The notes under the pieces are model-generated. The model was not told the DNA's origin and did no database searches. It saw only the letters and a list, made by a program, of their open reading frames with translations. From Microcella putealis (GTDB lineage: Bacteria > Actinomycetota > Actinomycetes > Actinomycetales > Microbacteriaceae), in the NCBI RefSeq assembly GCF_004216575.1, contig NZ_SGWW01000003.1, positions 1-64,000 of the forward strand: 64,000 nucleotides of DNA. The letters are read 5' to 3'. Made by a program: the position numbers and the translations under genes. Below are positions 55,806 through 64,000 of the stretch, in pieces (within the stretch, counting starts at the first letter, position 1; each line of letters starts with the position of its first letter).

Positions 55806-56351
55806 GTGACTACCGACGCCTCCGGGGCGCCTGCCGCGCCCGCCGCGCCGTCCGCCGCCAGCGCGAGCACCGCATCCCGCCTGACGCCGAAGAAGCTGTA
55901 CCGCGTCGTCGCGATTGCCGAGGCGATCACCTGGACGCTCCTCATCGGCGGCCTCATCATTCGCGCCGTGATCGGCGACGAGGACGGCGGCATCTTCGTC
56001 ACGATCGGCGGCAGCATCCACGGATTCGTCTTCCTCGCCTACGGTGCGACGGCCGTCTTGACCGCCGTCAACCAGCGCTGGGGCGTGGGCATCGGGATGC
56101 TCGCGGTCGTCACCGCAATCGTTCCGTACGCGACGATTCCGTTCGACATCTGGGCGCACCGCACGGGTCGCCTCGAGGGTGACTGGCGACGCGAGGCGAC
56201 GGACGACCCGCGCGACCGCGTGTGGTTCGACCGCCTCGTGCGGTGGATGCTGCGGCACCCCTACCTGCTCGGCACGCTGATCGTCGTGGGTGTCGTCATC
56301 GCGTACGTAGTGCTGCTCACGATCGGGCCGCCGATTCCGAAGGCCGACTAG
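55806..56351 (+). CDS. DUF3817 family membrane protein
   Basis: A 181-residue integral membrane protein placed inside the purine cluster. Ala/Ser-rich first 25 residues, then helices at about 33-55 (VVAIAEAITWTLLIGGLIIRAV), 62-85, 92-112 and 148-172. The VAIAEAITWTLL and HGFVFLAYG elements match DUF3817. It starts 5 bases after purQ stop, so it is probably cotranscribed. No function known. Confidence 0.85.
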   Translation: MTTDASGAPAAPAAPSAASASTASRLTPKKLYRVVAIAEAITWTLLIGGLIIRAVIGDEDGGIFVTIGGSIHGFVFLAYGATAVLTAVNQRWGVGIGMLAVVTAIVPYATIPFDIWAHRTGRLEGDWRREATDDPRDRVWFDRLVRWMLRHPYLLGTLIVVGVVIAYVVLLTIGPPIPKAD

Positions 56352-56375
56352 CTCACCGCTAGCCGTGCACGGCGA

Positions 56376-56462
56376 CTAGTTCAGCGCTGCGCCCACGAAG
56401 AACGCCCCCGTGAACACGAGGAGGGCGATCACCACGAAGATCCAGAGCGTCGACGCCTTCAT
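56376..56462 (-). CDS. 28-residue single-helix small protein
   Basis: A tiny open frame starting at ATG 56460-56462: three charged/polar residues and then one membrane helix (TLWIFVVIALLVFTGAFFVG) ending ALN-stop. Its composition is exactly that of a short transmembrane peptide, and the A/T-rich codons are unlike the flanking DNA. The ribosome site is weak, so it is uncertain. Divergent from purL and convergent on DUF3817. Confidence 0.45.
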   Translation of the reverse strand: MKASTLWIFVVIALLVFTGAFFVGAALN

Positions 56463-56505
56463 GCGCTCAGCGTATGCGGGTCGCGTTACGGGCGGATGAC
56501 GCGTC

Positions 56506-56548
56506 GGGGCGGATGCTCCCCCGCCGATAGGATCGGAGCATCCGCCCC
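56506..56548. repeat. perfect 14-base inverted repeat in the purL leader
   Basis: GGGGCGGATGCTCC (56506-56519) and its exact complement GGAGCATCCGCCCC (56535-56548) flank a 15-base loop containing TAGGAT, a plausible -10 element. The hairpin ends 26 bases before the purL start. It could be an operator or an RNA element. Confidence 0.6.
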
Positions 56549-56574
56549 CGCCTCCCGCTAAGGAGCGTTCTTCC

Positions 56575-58893
56575 GTGAGCGATGCCGTCGCGCCCGCCAT
56601 CCCCCAGCCCGACACGGTCGACAACGCGATCGCGACGCCGGACAAGCACCAGCCGTACGACGCGCTGGGCCTGAAGGCCGACGAGTACCAGCAGATCCGC
56701 GAGATCTTGGGCCGCCGCCCGACGAGCGGCGAACTCGCCATGTACTCGGTGATGTGGAGCGAGCACTGTTCGTACAAGTCCAGCAAGGTGCACCTGCGCC
56801 AATTCGGCCAGAAGGTCAGCGACGAGATGCGCGAGCACCTCATGGTCGGCATGGGCGAGAACGCCGGCGTCGTCGACATCGGCGAGGGCTGGGCGGTCAC
56901 GTTCAAGATCGAGAGCCACAACCACCCGAGCTACATCGAGCCCTTCCAAGGTGCGGCGACCGGCGTCGGCGGCATCGTGCGCGACATCATCTCGATGGGC
57001 GCCCGCCCCGTCGCCGTCATGGACGCCCTGCGGTTCGGCGCGATCGACCACCCCGACACCGCCCGCGTGCTGCCGGGTGTCGTCTCCGGCATCAGCTTCT
57101 ACGGCAACTGCCTCGGCCTTCCCAACATCGGCGGCGAGACCTGGTTCGATCCCGTCTACCAGGCGAACCCGCTCGTCAACGCGCTCGCGGTCGGCGCCCT
57201 GCGCCACGAAGACCTGCACCTCGCGAACGCCCGCGGCGTCGGCAACAAGGTCGTGCTGTTCGGGGCCCGCACGGGCGGCGACGGCATCGGCGGTGCGTCG
57301 ATTCTCGCCTCCGACACCTTCAGCGAGGGCGGGCCGACGAAGCGCCCCGCCGTGCAGGTGGGCGACCCGTTCGCCGAGAAGGTGCTTATCGAGTGCTGCC
57401 TCGAGCTGTACCGCGAGGGCCTCGTCGAGGGCATCCAAGACCTCGGCGCCGCCGGCATCTCGTGCGCGACCAGCGAGCTCGCCTCGAACGGCGATGGCGG
57501 CATGGTCATCGACCTCGACGCCGTGCTGTTGCGCGACCCGAGCTTGACCGCCGAAGAGATCCTGATGTCGGAAAGCCAGGAGCGCATGATGGCCGTCGTC
57601 GAGCCGTCGAAGCTCGACGCGTTCCTCGCCGTCACCGCCAAGTGGGACGTCGAGACCAGCGTGCTCGGCGAGGTCACCGACACGGGCCGCCTCGTCATCC
57701 ACTGGCGCGGCGAGAAGATCGTCGACGTCGACCCGCGCACCGTCGCGGTCGACGGCCCCGTGTACAACCGGCCTATGCAGCGCCCCGAATGGCTGGATGC
57801 GCTCAACGCGGATTCCGCGCGCGCCCTGCCCCGCGCATCCGACGATTCTGAACTGCGCGCCCAGGCGCTGCGGGTACTCGGCGGGCCGAACCAGGCCGAC
57901 GCGAGCCTCATCACCAATCAGTACGACTACTACGTCATCGGCAACACGGCGCTCGCGATGCCCGACGACGCGGGCATGATCCGCATCGACGAAGAGAGCG
58001 GGCTCGGCGTCGCCCTCGCCACCGACGCGAACGGCCGCTACTGCCAGCTCGACCCCTACGCGGGCGCGCAGCTCGCGCTCGCCGAGGCGTACCGCAACGT
58101 CGCGGCCACCGGCGCGAACCCGCGCGCGGTCAGCGACTGCCTCAACTTCGGCAGCCCCGAGAACCCCGAGGTGATGTGGCAGTTCGCTCGCGCCGTCGAG
58201 GGCCTCGCCGACGGCTGCCTCGAGCTCGGCATTCCGGTGACCGGCGGCAACGTGTCGTTCTACAACCAGACCGGCGACGTGCCGATTCACCCGACCCCCG
58301 TCGTCGCCGTCATGGGCGTCATCGACCACGTCGACCGCCGCCTGCCGTCGGGCTGGCAGGACGAGGGCGAGAACCTCTACCTGCTGGGCGTCACGCGCGA
58401 CGAGCTCGACGGCTCGGCCTGGGCCGGCGTCGTGCACGAGCACCTCGGCGGGGTGCCCCCGCGCGTCGACCTCGCAGCCGAGAAGAACCTCGCCGGACTC
58501 ATGGCCGCTGCCGCCGAGGAGGGCCTCGTCACGAGCGCCCACGACCTCAGCGACGGCGGGCTCATCGCGACGCTCGCCGAAGGAGTGCTGCGCTTTGGCG
58601 TCGGCGCCCGCGTGTGGCTGACCGAGCTGATGGAGCGCGACGGGATCGACGCGACCGCTGCGCTCTTCGCCGAATCAGGCGCCCGGATGCTCGTTTCCGT
58701 CGCGAGGGAAGACGACGTTAAGTTCCGCGGGCTCTGCGAGGGTCGCCTCGTCACCGTCACCCGTATCGGCGTTACCGACGGCGAGATCGACGGACTCGAC
58801 GTGCAAGACCGCTTCACGCTGTCGCACGCTGAGCTGGCCGCCGCGCACCGCCACACGCTGCCCGAGCGCTTCGGCGCCGTCGTCGGGGGTTAA
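56575..58893 (+). CDS. purL: phosphoribosylformylglycinamidine synthase large subunit
   Basis: A 772-residue PurL of the small (multi-subunit) type. Signatures: [65 protein letters not shown]-type [39 protein letters not shown], and [11 protein letters not shown]. Partner of PurS and PurQ. GTG at 56575. Full length, no internal break. Confidence 0.96.
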   Translation: MSDAVAPAIPQPDTVDNAIATPDKHQPYDALGLKADEYQQIREILGRRPTSGELAMYSVMWSEHCSYKSSKVHLRQFGQKVSDEMREHLMVGMGENAGVVDIGEGWAVTFKIESHNHPSYIEPFQGAATGVGGIVRDIISMGARPVAVMDALRFGAIDHPDTARVLPGVVSGISFYGNCLGLPNIGGETWFDPVYQANPLVNALAVGALRHEDLHLANARGVGNKVVLFGARTGGDGIGGASILASDTFSEGGPTKRPAVQVGDPFAEKVLIECCLELYREGLVEGIQDLGAAGISCATSELASNGDGGMVIDLDAVLLRDPSLTAEEILMSESQERMMAVVEPSKLDAFLAVTAKWDVETSVLGEVTDTGRLVIHWRGEKIVDVDPRTVAVDGPVYNRPMQRPEWLDALNADSARALPRASDDSELRAQALRVLGGPNQADASLITNQYDYYVIGNTALAMPDDAGMIRIDEESGLGVALATDANGRYCQLDPYAGAQLALAEAYRNVAATGANPRAVSDCLNFGSPENPEVMWQFARAVEGLADGCLELGIPVTGGNVSFYNQTGDVPIHPTPVVAVMGVIDHVDRRLPSGWQDEGENLYLLGVTRDELDGSAWAGVVHEHLGGVPPRVDLAAEKNLAGLMAAAAEEGLVTSAHDLSDGGLIATLAEGVLRFGVGARVWLTELMERDGIDATAALFAESGARMLVSVAREDDVKFRGLCEGRLVTVTRIGVTDGEIDGLDVQDRFTLSHAELAAAHRHTLPERFGAVVGG

Positions 58894-58961
58894 CCCCCGG
58901 AATACCCAGCGGATGCCGTGACGTCACCGGGTCGAGAAAGCCTCGCCGGTAGGCTCGCGGC

Positions 58962-61460
58962 GTGACGAGCGAGAACGCCACGCCCTCTTCGGCTGCTCCC
59001 GAGCCCGCTTTTGCTGACCCCCGCGCGGCCGATGCCGCCGCGCCCGTGGTCCCGGCCGCGCGTGGCCTGAGCGAGGCCGAGGCCCGCGACCGCTTCGCGC
59101 AGGGGCTCGGCAACGCGATGCCGTCGAGCACCGGCCGCTCGTTTTGGCGCATCATGCAGGCGAACCTCTTCACCCTGTTCAACGGGGTGGTCGGGGGCTG
59201 CTTCATCCTCTTGCTCGTTCTCGGCTATTGGCAGGATGCGCTGTTCGGCGTCTTCGTCATCGCGAACGTGCTCATCGGGGTCGGGCAGGAGTTTCGCGCG
59301 AAGCTCACGCTGAGCAGGCTGGCGGTGCTGAATGCGCCGAACGCGACGGTGCTGCGCGATGGCGCGCCCACGAGCATCCCGATCGCGCGCATCGTCATGG
59401 ATGACGTGCTCGTGCTCGGCGCCGGCGACCAGGTCGCCGCCGACGCTGTCGTCATCGAGGCGCACGGGCTCGAGGTTGACGAGTCGCTGCTCACCGGAGA
59501 GGCCGACGCCATCAACGCGCCCGTCGACCGCGAACTGCTGAGCGGCTCGACCGTCGTCGGCGGCCGCGGGCTCGCCCGGGTGATTCGCGTCGGCGCCAAC
59601 TCGTACGCCGCCAAGATCACGGCCGAGGCGAAGCAGTTCAGCCTCGTCAACTCTGAGCTGCGGCAGGCGCTCGCCCGCGTCATCACGTGGATCAGCTGGC
59701 TGCTCGTGCCCGTCGGCCTCATCGCCATCAACGGGCAGATGCAGGCGCTCGGCGGGTGGGCCGTGGCGATCGAGACCGGCGCGTGGCGTGAGGCCAGCGT
59801 CGGGGCGATCGCCGGCCTCATCGCGATGATCCCGCAGGGTCTCGTCTTCATGACGAGCGTGTCGCTCGCCGTCGGCGCCGTGAAGTTGTCGCAGAAGCAG
59901 GTGCTCGTGCAAGAGCTCGCCGCCGTCGAGGGGCTCGCCCGCGTCGACATCCTCTGCCTCGACAAGACCGGCACCCTCACCGAGGGGCAGCTCGTGCTCG
60001 ACGAGGTCGAGCCGGTGGGCCGAGCGCTCGCCGCGTCTGACCCCGACCTGCCCGCGTCGGGGCTCGACTGGCGACTCGCCCTTGCCGCCGTCGGCGCCGA
60101 CCCCCAGGCGAACGCCACCGCCGCTGCGCTGCGCGAGCCGTACCCCGGCGCCGGCACCCCCGAGCCGGTCGCCCGCATCGACTTCTCCTCCCACCGCAAG
60201 TGGAGCGCCCTGCAGCTCGACGACGCGCGCGCCGCCGGCACGTGGGTCATCGGCGCCCCCGACATCGTGCTCGCCGACTCGGCGAGCGCCGAGCTGACGG
60301 CCGACACGCTCGGGCGCACGACGGCGCTCGCCGAAGCGGGCCGCCGCGTTCTCGTGCTGGCCCGCACCGAGCATCCGCTCGCCCCCGTCGACGACGGCGT
60401 GCAGCCGGCCCTGCCGGCGCAGCTCGCGCCGATCGCGATCGTGTCGTTCCGCGAGAAGGTGCGCGACGACGCCCCCGAGACGCTGCGCTTCTTCGCCGAG
60501 CAGGGCGTCGAGCTCTGCGTCATCTCGGGCGACGACCCGCGCACCGTCGCCGCGGTCGCCCGCGAGGCGGGCGTCGCGTTCGACGGCGAGGCGATGGATG
60601 CGCGCAAGCTTCCCGACGACCCCGCCGCCCTCGATGAGGTCATGGCCCACACCCGCGTCTTCGGCCGCGTCGTGCCCGAGCAGAAAAAGCAGATGGTGCT
60701 GTCGCTGCAGCGCCTCGGCCGGACCGTCGCGATGACCGGCGACGGAGTGAACGACGCCCTCGCGCTGAAGTACGCCGACATGGGGATCGCGATGGGCTCG
60801 GGCTCGGCGGCGACCCGCGCGGTGGCGCGCCTCGTGCTGCTCGACGGGCAGTTCTCGCGCCTGCCCCGCATTCTCGCCGAGGGGCGCCAGGTGATCGCGA
60901 ACGTCGAGCGGCTGGCGAAGCTGTTCCTGTCGAAGACCACCTACGCGGTGATGTTCGCGGTCGTGTTCGGCGTGCTGCTGTGGGAGTTCCCGCTGCTGCC
61001 CCGCCAGTTCTCGGTGACCGATGGGCTCACGATCGGTCTGCCCGCGATCGTCTTCGCGCTGCTGACCAACACGCGTGTGTACCGGCCGGGATTCTTGACG
61101 CGGGCCGCGCGGTTCTGCGTGCCGAAGGGCCTCACGGTCGGGGTCGTGCTGATCTCGGTCGTCGGCTGGGCGCGCTTCACCGGCGACTACTCGCTCGCGC
61201 AGATTCAGACGGCGGCGACGATCACCCTGACGCTGACGGCGCTCTGGGTGCTGGTGACGCTCGCGCGACCATTCACCTGGCTGACCGCGCTCATTGTCGC
61301 GGGCTCGTACGTGGGGCTCGCCGTCGTGCTGTTCGCGCCGCCCGCCGTCGAGTTCCTGCAGTTCGAGATGCCGGATGCGCGCCTCGCCGCCGTCGCAATC
61401 GGCGCGTCCCTGGTCGGCAACCTCGTGATCGAGATCTTCCACCGCCGCGTGCCGTCGTAA
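58962..61460 (+). CDS. P-type cation ATPase, CtpE-like
   Basis: An 832-residue pump. It has LSEAEARDRFAQGLGN (N-terminal cation-ATPase), TGEAD (actuator, about 178-182), phosphorylation loop CLDKTGTLTEG (Asp334) and AMTGDGVNDALALKYADMGIAM. The helix-4 motif reads PQGL (Gln292) where most pumps have PEGL. Overall it follows CtpE, a calcium importer of mycobacteria, more than KdpB or CopA, which have extra domains absent here. GTG start at 58962. A 68-base gap follows purL. Confidence 0.87.
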   Translation: MTSENATPSSAAPEPAFADPRAADAAAPVVPAARGLSEAEARDRFAQGLGNAMPSSTGRSFWRIMQANLFTLFNGVVGGCFILLLVLGYWQDALFGVFVIANVLIGVGQEFRAKLTLSRLAVLNAPNATVLRDGAPTSIPIARIVMDDVLVLGAGDQVAADAVVIEAHGLEVDESLLTGEADAINAPVDRELLSGSTVVGGRGLARVIRVGANSYAAKITAEAKQFSLVNSELRQALARVITWISWLLVPVGLIAINGQMQALGGWAVAIETGAWREASVGAIAGLIAMIPQGLVFMTSVSLAVGAVKLSQKQVLVQELAAVEGLARVDILCLDKTGTLTEGQLVLDEVEPVGRALAASDPDLPASGLDWRLALAAVGADPQANATAAALREPYPGAGTPEPVARIDFSSHRKWSALQLDDARAAGTWVIGAPDIVLADSASAELTADTLGRTTALAEAGRRVLVLARTEHPLAPVDDGVQPALPAQLAPIAIVSFREKVRDDAPETLRFFAEQGVELCVISGDDPRTVAAVAREAGVAFDGEAMDARKLPDDPAALDEVMAHTRVFGRVVPEQKKQMVLSLQRLGRTVAMTGDGVNDALALKYADMGIAMGSGSAATRAVARLVLLDGQFSRLPRILAEGRQVIANVERLAKLFLSKTTYAVMFAVVFGVLLWEFPLLPRQFSVTDGLTIGLPAIVFALLTNTRVYRPGFLTRAARFCVPKGLTVGVVLISVVGWARFTGDYSLAQIQTAATITLTLTALWVLVTLARPFTWLTALIVAGSYVGLAVVLFAPPAVEFLQFEMPDARLAAVAIGASLVGNLVIEIFHRRVPS

Positions 61461-61567
61461 AGGCCGCGGTCGCGGCGGTCTACCGGCCTGCGCGAGGTGC
61501 TGAAGGCGTGAAGTCGCGACCATTCCTGCCCGCCGCGTGCCGCGCATCCGTGCGCCGCCGGGCCAGA

Positions 61568-61655
61568 TGTCCGCCAGACCGACAGTTCGTGGCGACTAGC
61601 GGCGCGTTCGCCGCGCCACGCCAAGCCACAACCCACCCTGTCGGTCTGGCGGACA
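61568..61655. repeat. 18-base perfect inverted repeat with 52-base loop
   Basis: TGTCCGCCAGACCGACAG (61568-61585) and its exact complement (61638-61655). The 52-base loop carries an inner GGCGCG/CGCGCC hairpin (about 61600-61618), so the element can fold into a two-stem structure. Confidence 0.75.
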
Positions 61656-61751
61656 GCCGTTCGACTGACAGCGGTCGGGCCGACAGCGATCCCACTGAGC
61701 CGCCCCCGCGCATCCGCTGCCATTGACGCTCACGAGCAGCTCGTGACGTAT

Positions 61752-61822
61752 TGCAGGAAACCGGCCCTGCGCTGCCAGAAAACACCTGGGACTTACCGCC
61801 CCTGCCCGTCCCCTTTCCTGCA
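61752..61822. repeat. nine-base inverted repeat, 53-base loop
   Basis: TGCAGGAAA (61752-61760) pairs with TTTCCTGCA (61814-61822). The loop length is nearly the same as in the neighbouring 18-base repeat. Confidence 0.5.
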
Positions 61823-61932
61823 CAGCGTCACGGGCGCAGCCGGAAGGGCCCTGCCTGCAGCAGCGCCGTTGCGGTCGGCCGGTAGCCTCGCACCCGCCCG
61901 GGGCACACAGCGCGCGCCCCGAACACAGAGAA

Positions 61933-61970
61933 CGGGCCCCGCTACCACCGCGCGGGGCCCGAACTGTTTT
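61933..61970 (+). terminator. terminator hairpin with T-run
   Basis: CGGGCCCCGC (61933-61942) pairs perfectly with GCGGGGCCCG (61952-61961), nine-base loop, then AACTGTTTT. Positioned to stop rightward transcription from the ATPase gene. Confidence 0.75.
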
Positions 61971-62008
61971 CCGGGGAGGGCAGGCCCAGGCATGCCCGCC
62001 CACCCCGG
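61971..62008. terminator. second terminator-like stem-loop
   Basis: CCGGGGAGGGCAGGC (61971-61985) pairs with the matching segment at 61994-62008 with two mismatches. It is 20 bases beyond the symporter stop and may terminate that gene. Confidence 0.6.
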
Positions 62009-62028
62009 AAGTGGGTGCGACGAGGGCG

Positions 62029-63651
62029 CTAGTGCGCCGTCGCCTTCTCGGCGCCGACTCCGGTGAGGGAGCGCACCTCCATCTCGGTCTGCTTGTCGCT
62101 CGACTCGCGGCGACGCTCGAGCACGCTGCCGAGCCAGCCGAGCAGGAACGCCAGCGGGATCGACACGATGCCGGGGTTCGACAGCGGGAAGATTGCGAAA
62201 TCGGCTCCGGGAATCATCGAGCGCTCGCCACCCGAGACGACGGGCGACAGGGCGATCAGCACGATCGCCGTCGTCAGGCCGCCGTACATGCTCCAGAGGG
62301 CACCGCGGGTGGTGAAGCCCTTCCAGAACAGCGAGTAGACGATCGTCGGCAGGTTCGCCGAGGCCGCCACCGCGAAGGCGAGCGCCACGAGGAACGCGAC
62401 GTTCTGACCGTTCGCGCCGATGCCGCCGACGATCGCGACGAGGCCGATGACGACCACCGTGATGCGGGCGACCTTGACCTCCTGCTGCGGCGAGGCCTTG
62501 CCCTTCTTGATGACCGAGGCGTAGACGTCGTGCGAGAACGAGGCCGCCGCGGTGATCGTGAGGCCGGCGACGACCGCGAGGATCGTCGCGAAAGCGACCG
62601 CCGAGATGATGCCGAGCAGCACCGGCCCGCCCAGCTCGAACGCCAGCAGCGGTGCCGCCGAGTTCGCGCCACCCGGCGCGGCAGCGATGGCTTCCGGCCC
62701 AATGAGGGCGGCGGCGCCGTAGCCGAGCACGAGGGTGAAGACGTAGAAGATGCCGATCAGCCAGATCGCCCAGACGACGCTCTTGCGGGCCTCCTTCGCG
62801 GTCGGAACCGTGTAGAAGCGCATGAGCACGTGCGGCAGGGCGGCCGTGCCGAGCACCAGTGCGAGTCCCAGCGACAGGAAGTCGAGGCGCGTCACATCGC
62901 TCAGCCCGTACTGCAGGCCGGGTTCGAGAATCGCGGGGTTTCCGGTGGTGGCGACCGCCGCATCCAAGAGAGCCGGGAAGCTGAAGCCGTTGATGGCGAG
63001 CACCCACACGGTCATGACTCCGGCGCCGGCGATCAGCAGCACCGCCTTGATGATCTGCACCCAGGTGGTGCCCTTCATGCCTCCGACGAGCACGTACAGA
63101 ATCATCAGGGCGCCGACGACGGCGATGACGACCGACTGGCCGATGCGCTCGTCGATGCCGAGCAGCAGCGACACGAGTCCGCCCGCACCGGCCATCTGGG
63201 CGAGCAGGTAGAAGAAGCTGACGACGAGCGTCGAGATGGCTGCGGCGATGCGCACGGGGCGCTGCCGCAGGCGGAAGGCGAGCACGTCGCCCATCGTGAA
63301 CTTGCCCGTGTTGCGCAAGAGCTCAGCGACGACGAGCAGTGCGACGACCCACGCGACGAGGAACCCGATCGAGTACAGGAAGCCGTCGTAGCCGTTGATC
63401 GCGATCGCGCCGACGATGCCGAGGAAGGAGGCTGCCGACAGGTAGTCGCCCGCGATCGCCGAGCCGTTCTGCCCGCCCGTGAACGAGCGGCCGGCGGCGT
63501 AGTAGTCGCTCGCCGTCTTGTTGTTACGGCTCGCGCGGAAGACGATGACCATCGTCACGGCAACGAACGCGCCGAAAATCGCGATGTTCAGAATCGGGTC
63601 GCCAGGCGAGGTGGATGCGGTGCTCGCCTGAACGAGGATCGCGGCGCTCAT
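62029..63651 (-). CDS. actP: sodium:solute symporter, acetate permease-like
   Basis: A 540-residue SSS-family carrier with about 13 helices. Typical elements: SDYYAAGRSFTGGQNGSAIAGDYLSAASFLGIVGAI, LAYRLRQRP-type DVLAFRLRQRPVR and AALPHVLMRFYTVPTAKEARKSV. The long N-terminal loop and downstream DUF485 partner are those of ActP/YjcG cation/acetate symporters. Its ATG overlaps the DUF485 stop (ATGA), so the DUF485 gene is upstream in the same operon. Acetate is inferred. Confidence 0.9.
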   Translation of the reverse strand: MSAAILVQASTASTSPGDPILNIAIFGAFVAVTMVIVFRASRNNKTASDYYAAGRSFTGGQNGSAIAGDYLSAASFLGIVGAIAINGYDGFLYSIGFLVAWVVALLVVAELLRNTGKFTMGDVLAFRLRQRPVRIAAAISTLVVSFFYLLAQMAGAGGLVSLLLGIDERIGQSVVIAVVGALMILYVLVGGMKGTTWVQIIKAVLLIAGAGVMTVWVLAINGFSFPALLDAAVATTGNPAILEPGLQYGLSDVTRLDFLSLGLALVLGTAALPHVLMRFYTVPTAKEARKSVVWAIWLIGIFYVFTLVLGYGAAALIGPEAIAAAPGGANSAAPLLAFELGGPVLLGIISAVAFATILAVVAGLTITAAASFSHDVYASVIKKGKASPQQEVKVARITVVVIGLVAIVGGIGANGQNVAFLVALAFAVAASANLPTIVYSLFWKGFTTRGALWSMYGGLTTAIVLIALSPVVSGGERSMIPGADFAIFPLSNPGIVSIPLAFLLGWLGSVLERRRESSDKQTEMEVRSLTGVGAEKATAH

Positions 63652-64000
63652 GCGCGTGCTCCGTTCGCGCCAGCGCCCGCGCCGGCCAGCACGGGCTCAA
63701 GCTCGGCGCGGATCTCGGCCGCCGCCGGGTCGAGGTGCTTGTTGGCGTACCAGACGTAGAGCATCGTGACGGCGAAGGTGGTCGCGACCTGCGCGAGACC
63801 CCACACCATGCCGAGGTTCATCGAACCGGCGACGGGCGTCGCGAAGACCTGGGGTGCGTAACCCGCGGTCAGCACGTAGGCCAGGTACCAGGCGAGGCAG
63901 AGCCCCGTGGCGGGCAGCACAAACAGCCGGTGCCGGCGCTTCAGCGCACGGAAGCGGGGCGAGTTCTGCACGGTGCGCAGCGCCTCAATGTCGGGTTCGG
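63648..64000 (-). CDS. DUF485 membrane protein (partial, runs off window)
   Basis: At least 117 residues; the start lies beyond the right edge, since the frame continues open from 63972 to 64000 with plausible codons (ending ...DIEALRTVQNSPRF). Two helices (RLFVLPATGLCLAWYLAYVL and GMVWGLAQVATTFAVTMLYVWY) and FxxLxRxxR spacing fit DUF485, the small partner of actP (YjcH type). The stop overlaps the symporter ATG. Confidence 0.85.
   Translation of the reverse strand, partial: EPDIEALRTVQNSPRFRALKRRHRLFVLPATGLCLAWYLAYVLTAGYAPQVFATPVAGSMNLGMVWGLAQVATTFAVTMLYVWYANKHLDPAAAEIRAELEPVLAGAGAGANGARA

Larger units (their letters stand above)
61461..62028. other. 568-base convergent intergenic region with several inverted repeats
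   Basis: No gene. It contains an 18-base perfect inverted repeat (61568-61585 with 61638-61655), a nine-base inverted repeat TGCAGGAAA/TTTCCTGCA (61752-61760 with 61814-61822), and two strong stem-loops near the left-reading symporter gene (61933-61961 and 61971-62008). Confidence 0.7.

Noticed and set aside
58890..61547. 885-codon open frame opposite the CtpE-like ATPase (and similar long antisense frames at 56467-58542 and 48904-50730)
   Set aside because: Repetitive Arg/Glu/His composition, no family signature; antisense to clear ATPase, purL and purD genes.

Overview
The window is GC-rich DNA (about 70% G+C by eye) with GTG starts, four-base start/stop overlaps and a gene set (DUF3073, PurS/PurQ/PurL, LAxTG sorting signal, YczR/YczE pair) typical of Actinobacteria. 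Gene content and order fit the family Microbacteriaceae. This is inferred from protein resemblance; no rRNA or tRNA gene is present to confirm it.

Layout. (1) 1-8.7 kb looks like an accessory region: a tandem universal stress protein, a P2-type cation ATPase resembling mycobacterial CtpF, an SLC13-type permease with TrkA-C domains, then a gene graveyard (MFS, YhcG-type nuclease, Fic and TetR remnants, each with a visible lesion or truncation). (2) 8.7-20.8 kb is ordinary chromosome: cupin, nucleotidyltransferase, DUF554, acetyltransferases, rhodanese, glutaredoxin-like protein, SDR, a large acyl-CoA dehydrogenase, thioredoxin behind a CsoR/CstR-like palindrome, RecQ and the cysK-cysE cysteine pair. 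(3) 20.9-31.5 kb: a secreted endonuclease/5'-nucleotidase fusion, a DEAD-box helicase, an RND transporter and a MocR regulator divergent from its YczE partner. (4) 32.3-36.5 kb: MerR-TipAS regulator, DUF4097-PadR operon under tandem palindromes, a neocarzinostatin-like lipoprotein/membrane protein and paired fluoride channels. (5) 36.5-39.8 kb: a 1064-residue secreted GH16 beta-glucanase whose catalytic domain is nested inside a carbohydrate-binding-like domain, behind a LacI-type operator.

(6) 41.6-58.9 kb carries most of the late purine pathway (purM, purF, purD, purC, purS, purQ, purL) interleaved with unrelated genes. Here lies the most unusual locus: a 573-residue ECF sigma factor fused to its own zinc-binding anti-sigma motif, two membrane segments and an Ig-like tail, directly downstream of a sortase-anchored surface protein. 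(7) 58.9-64.0 kb: a CtpE-like P-type ATPase and, convergent to it, an acetate-type sodium/solute symporter with its DUF485 partner, which runs off the end.

Throughout, a short word (GGATGCG and its complement) recurs far more often than composition would suggest, uses otherwise rare codons and often occurs as inverted pairs. I found no CRISPR array, insertion sequence, tRNA, rRNA or replication origin.
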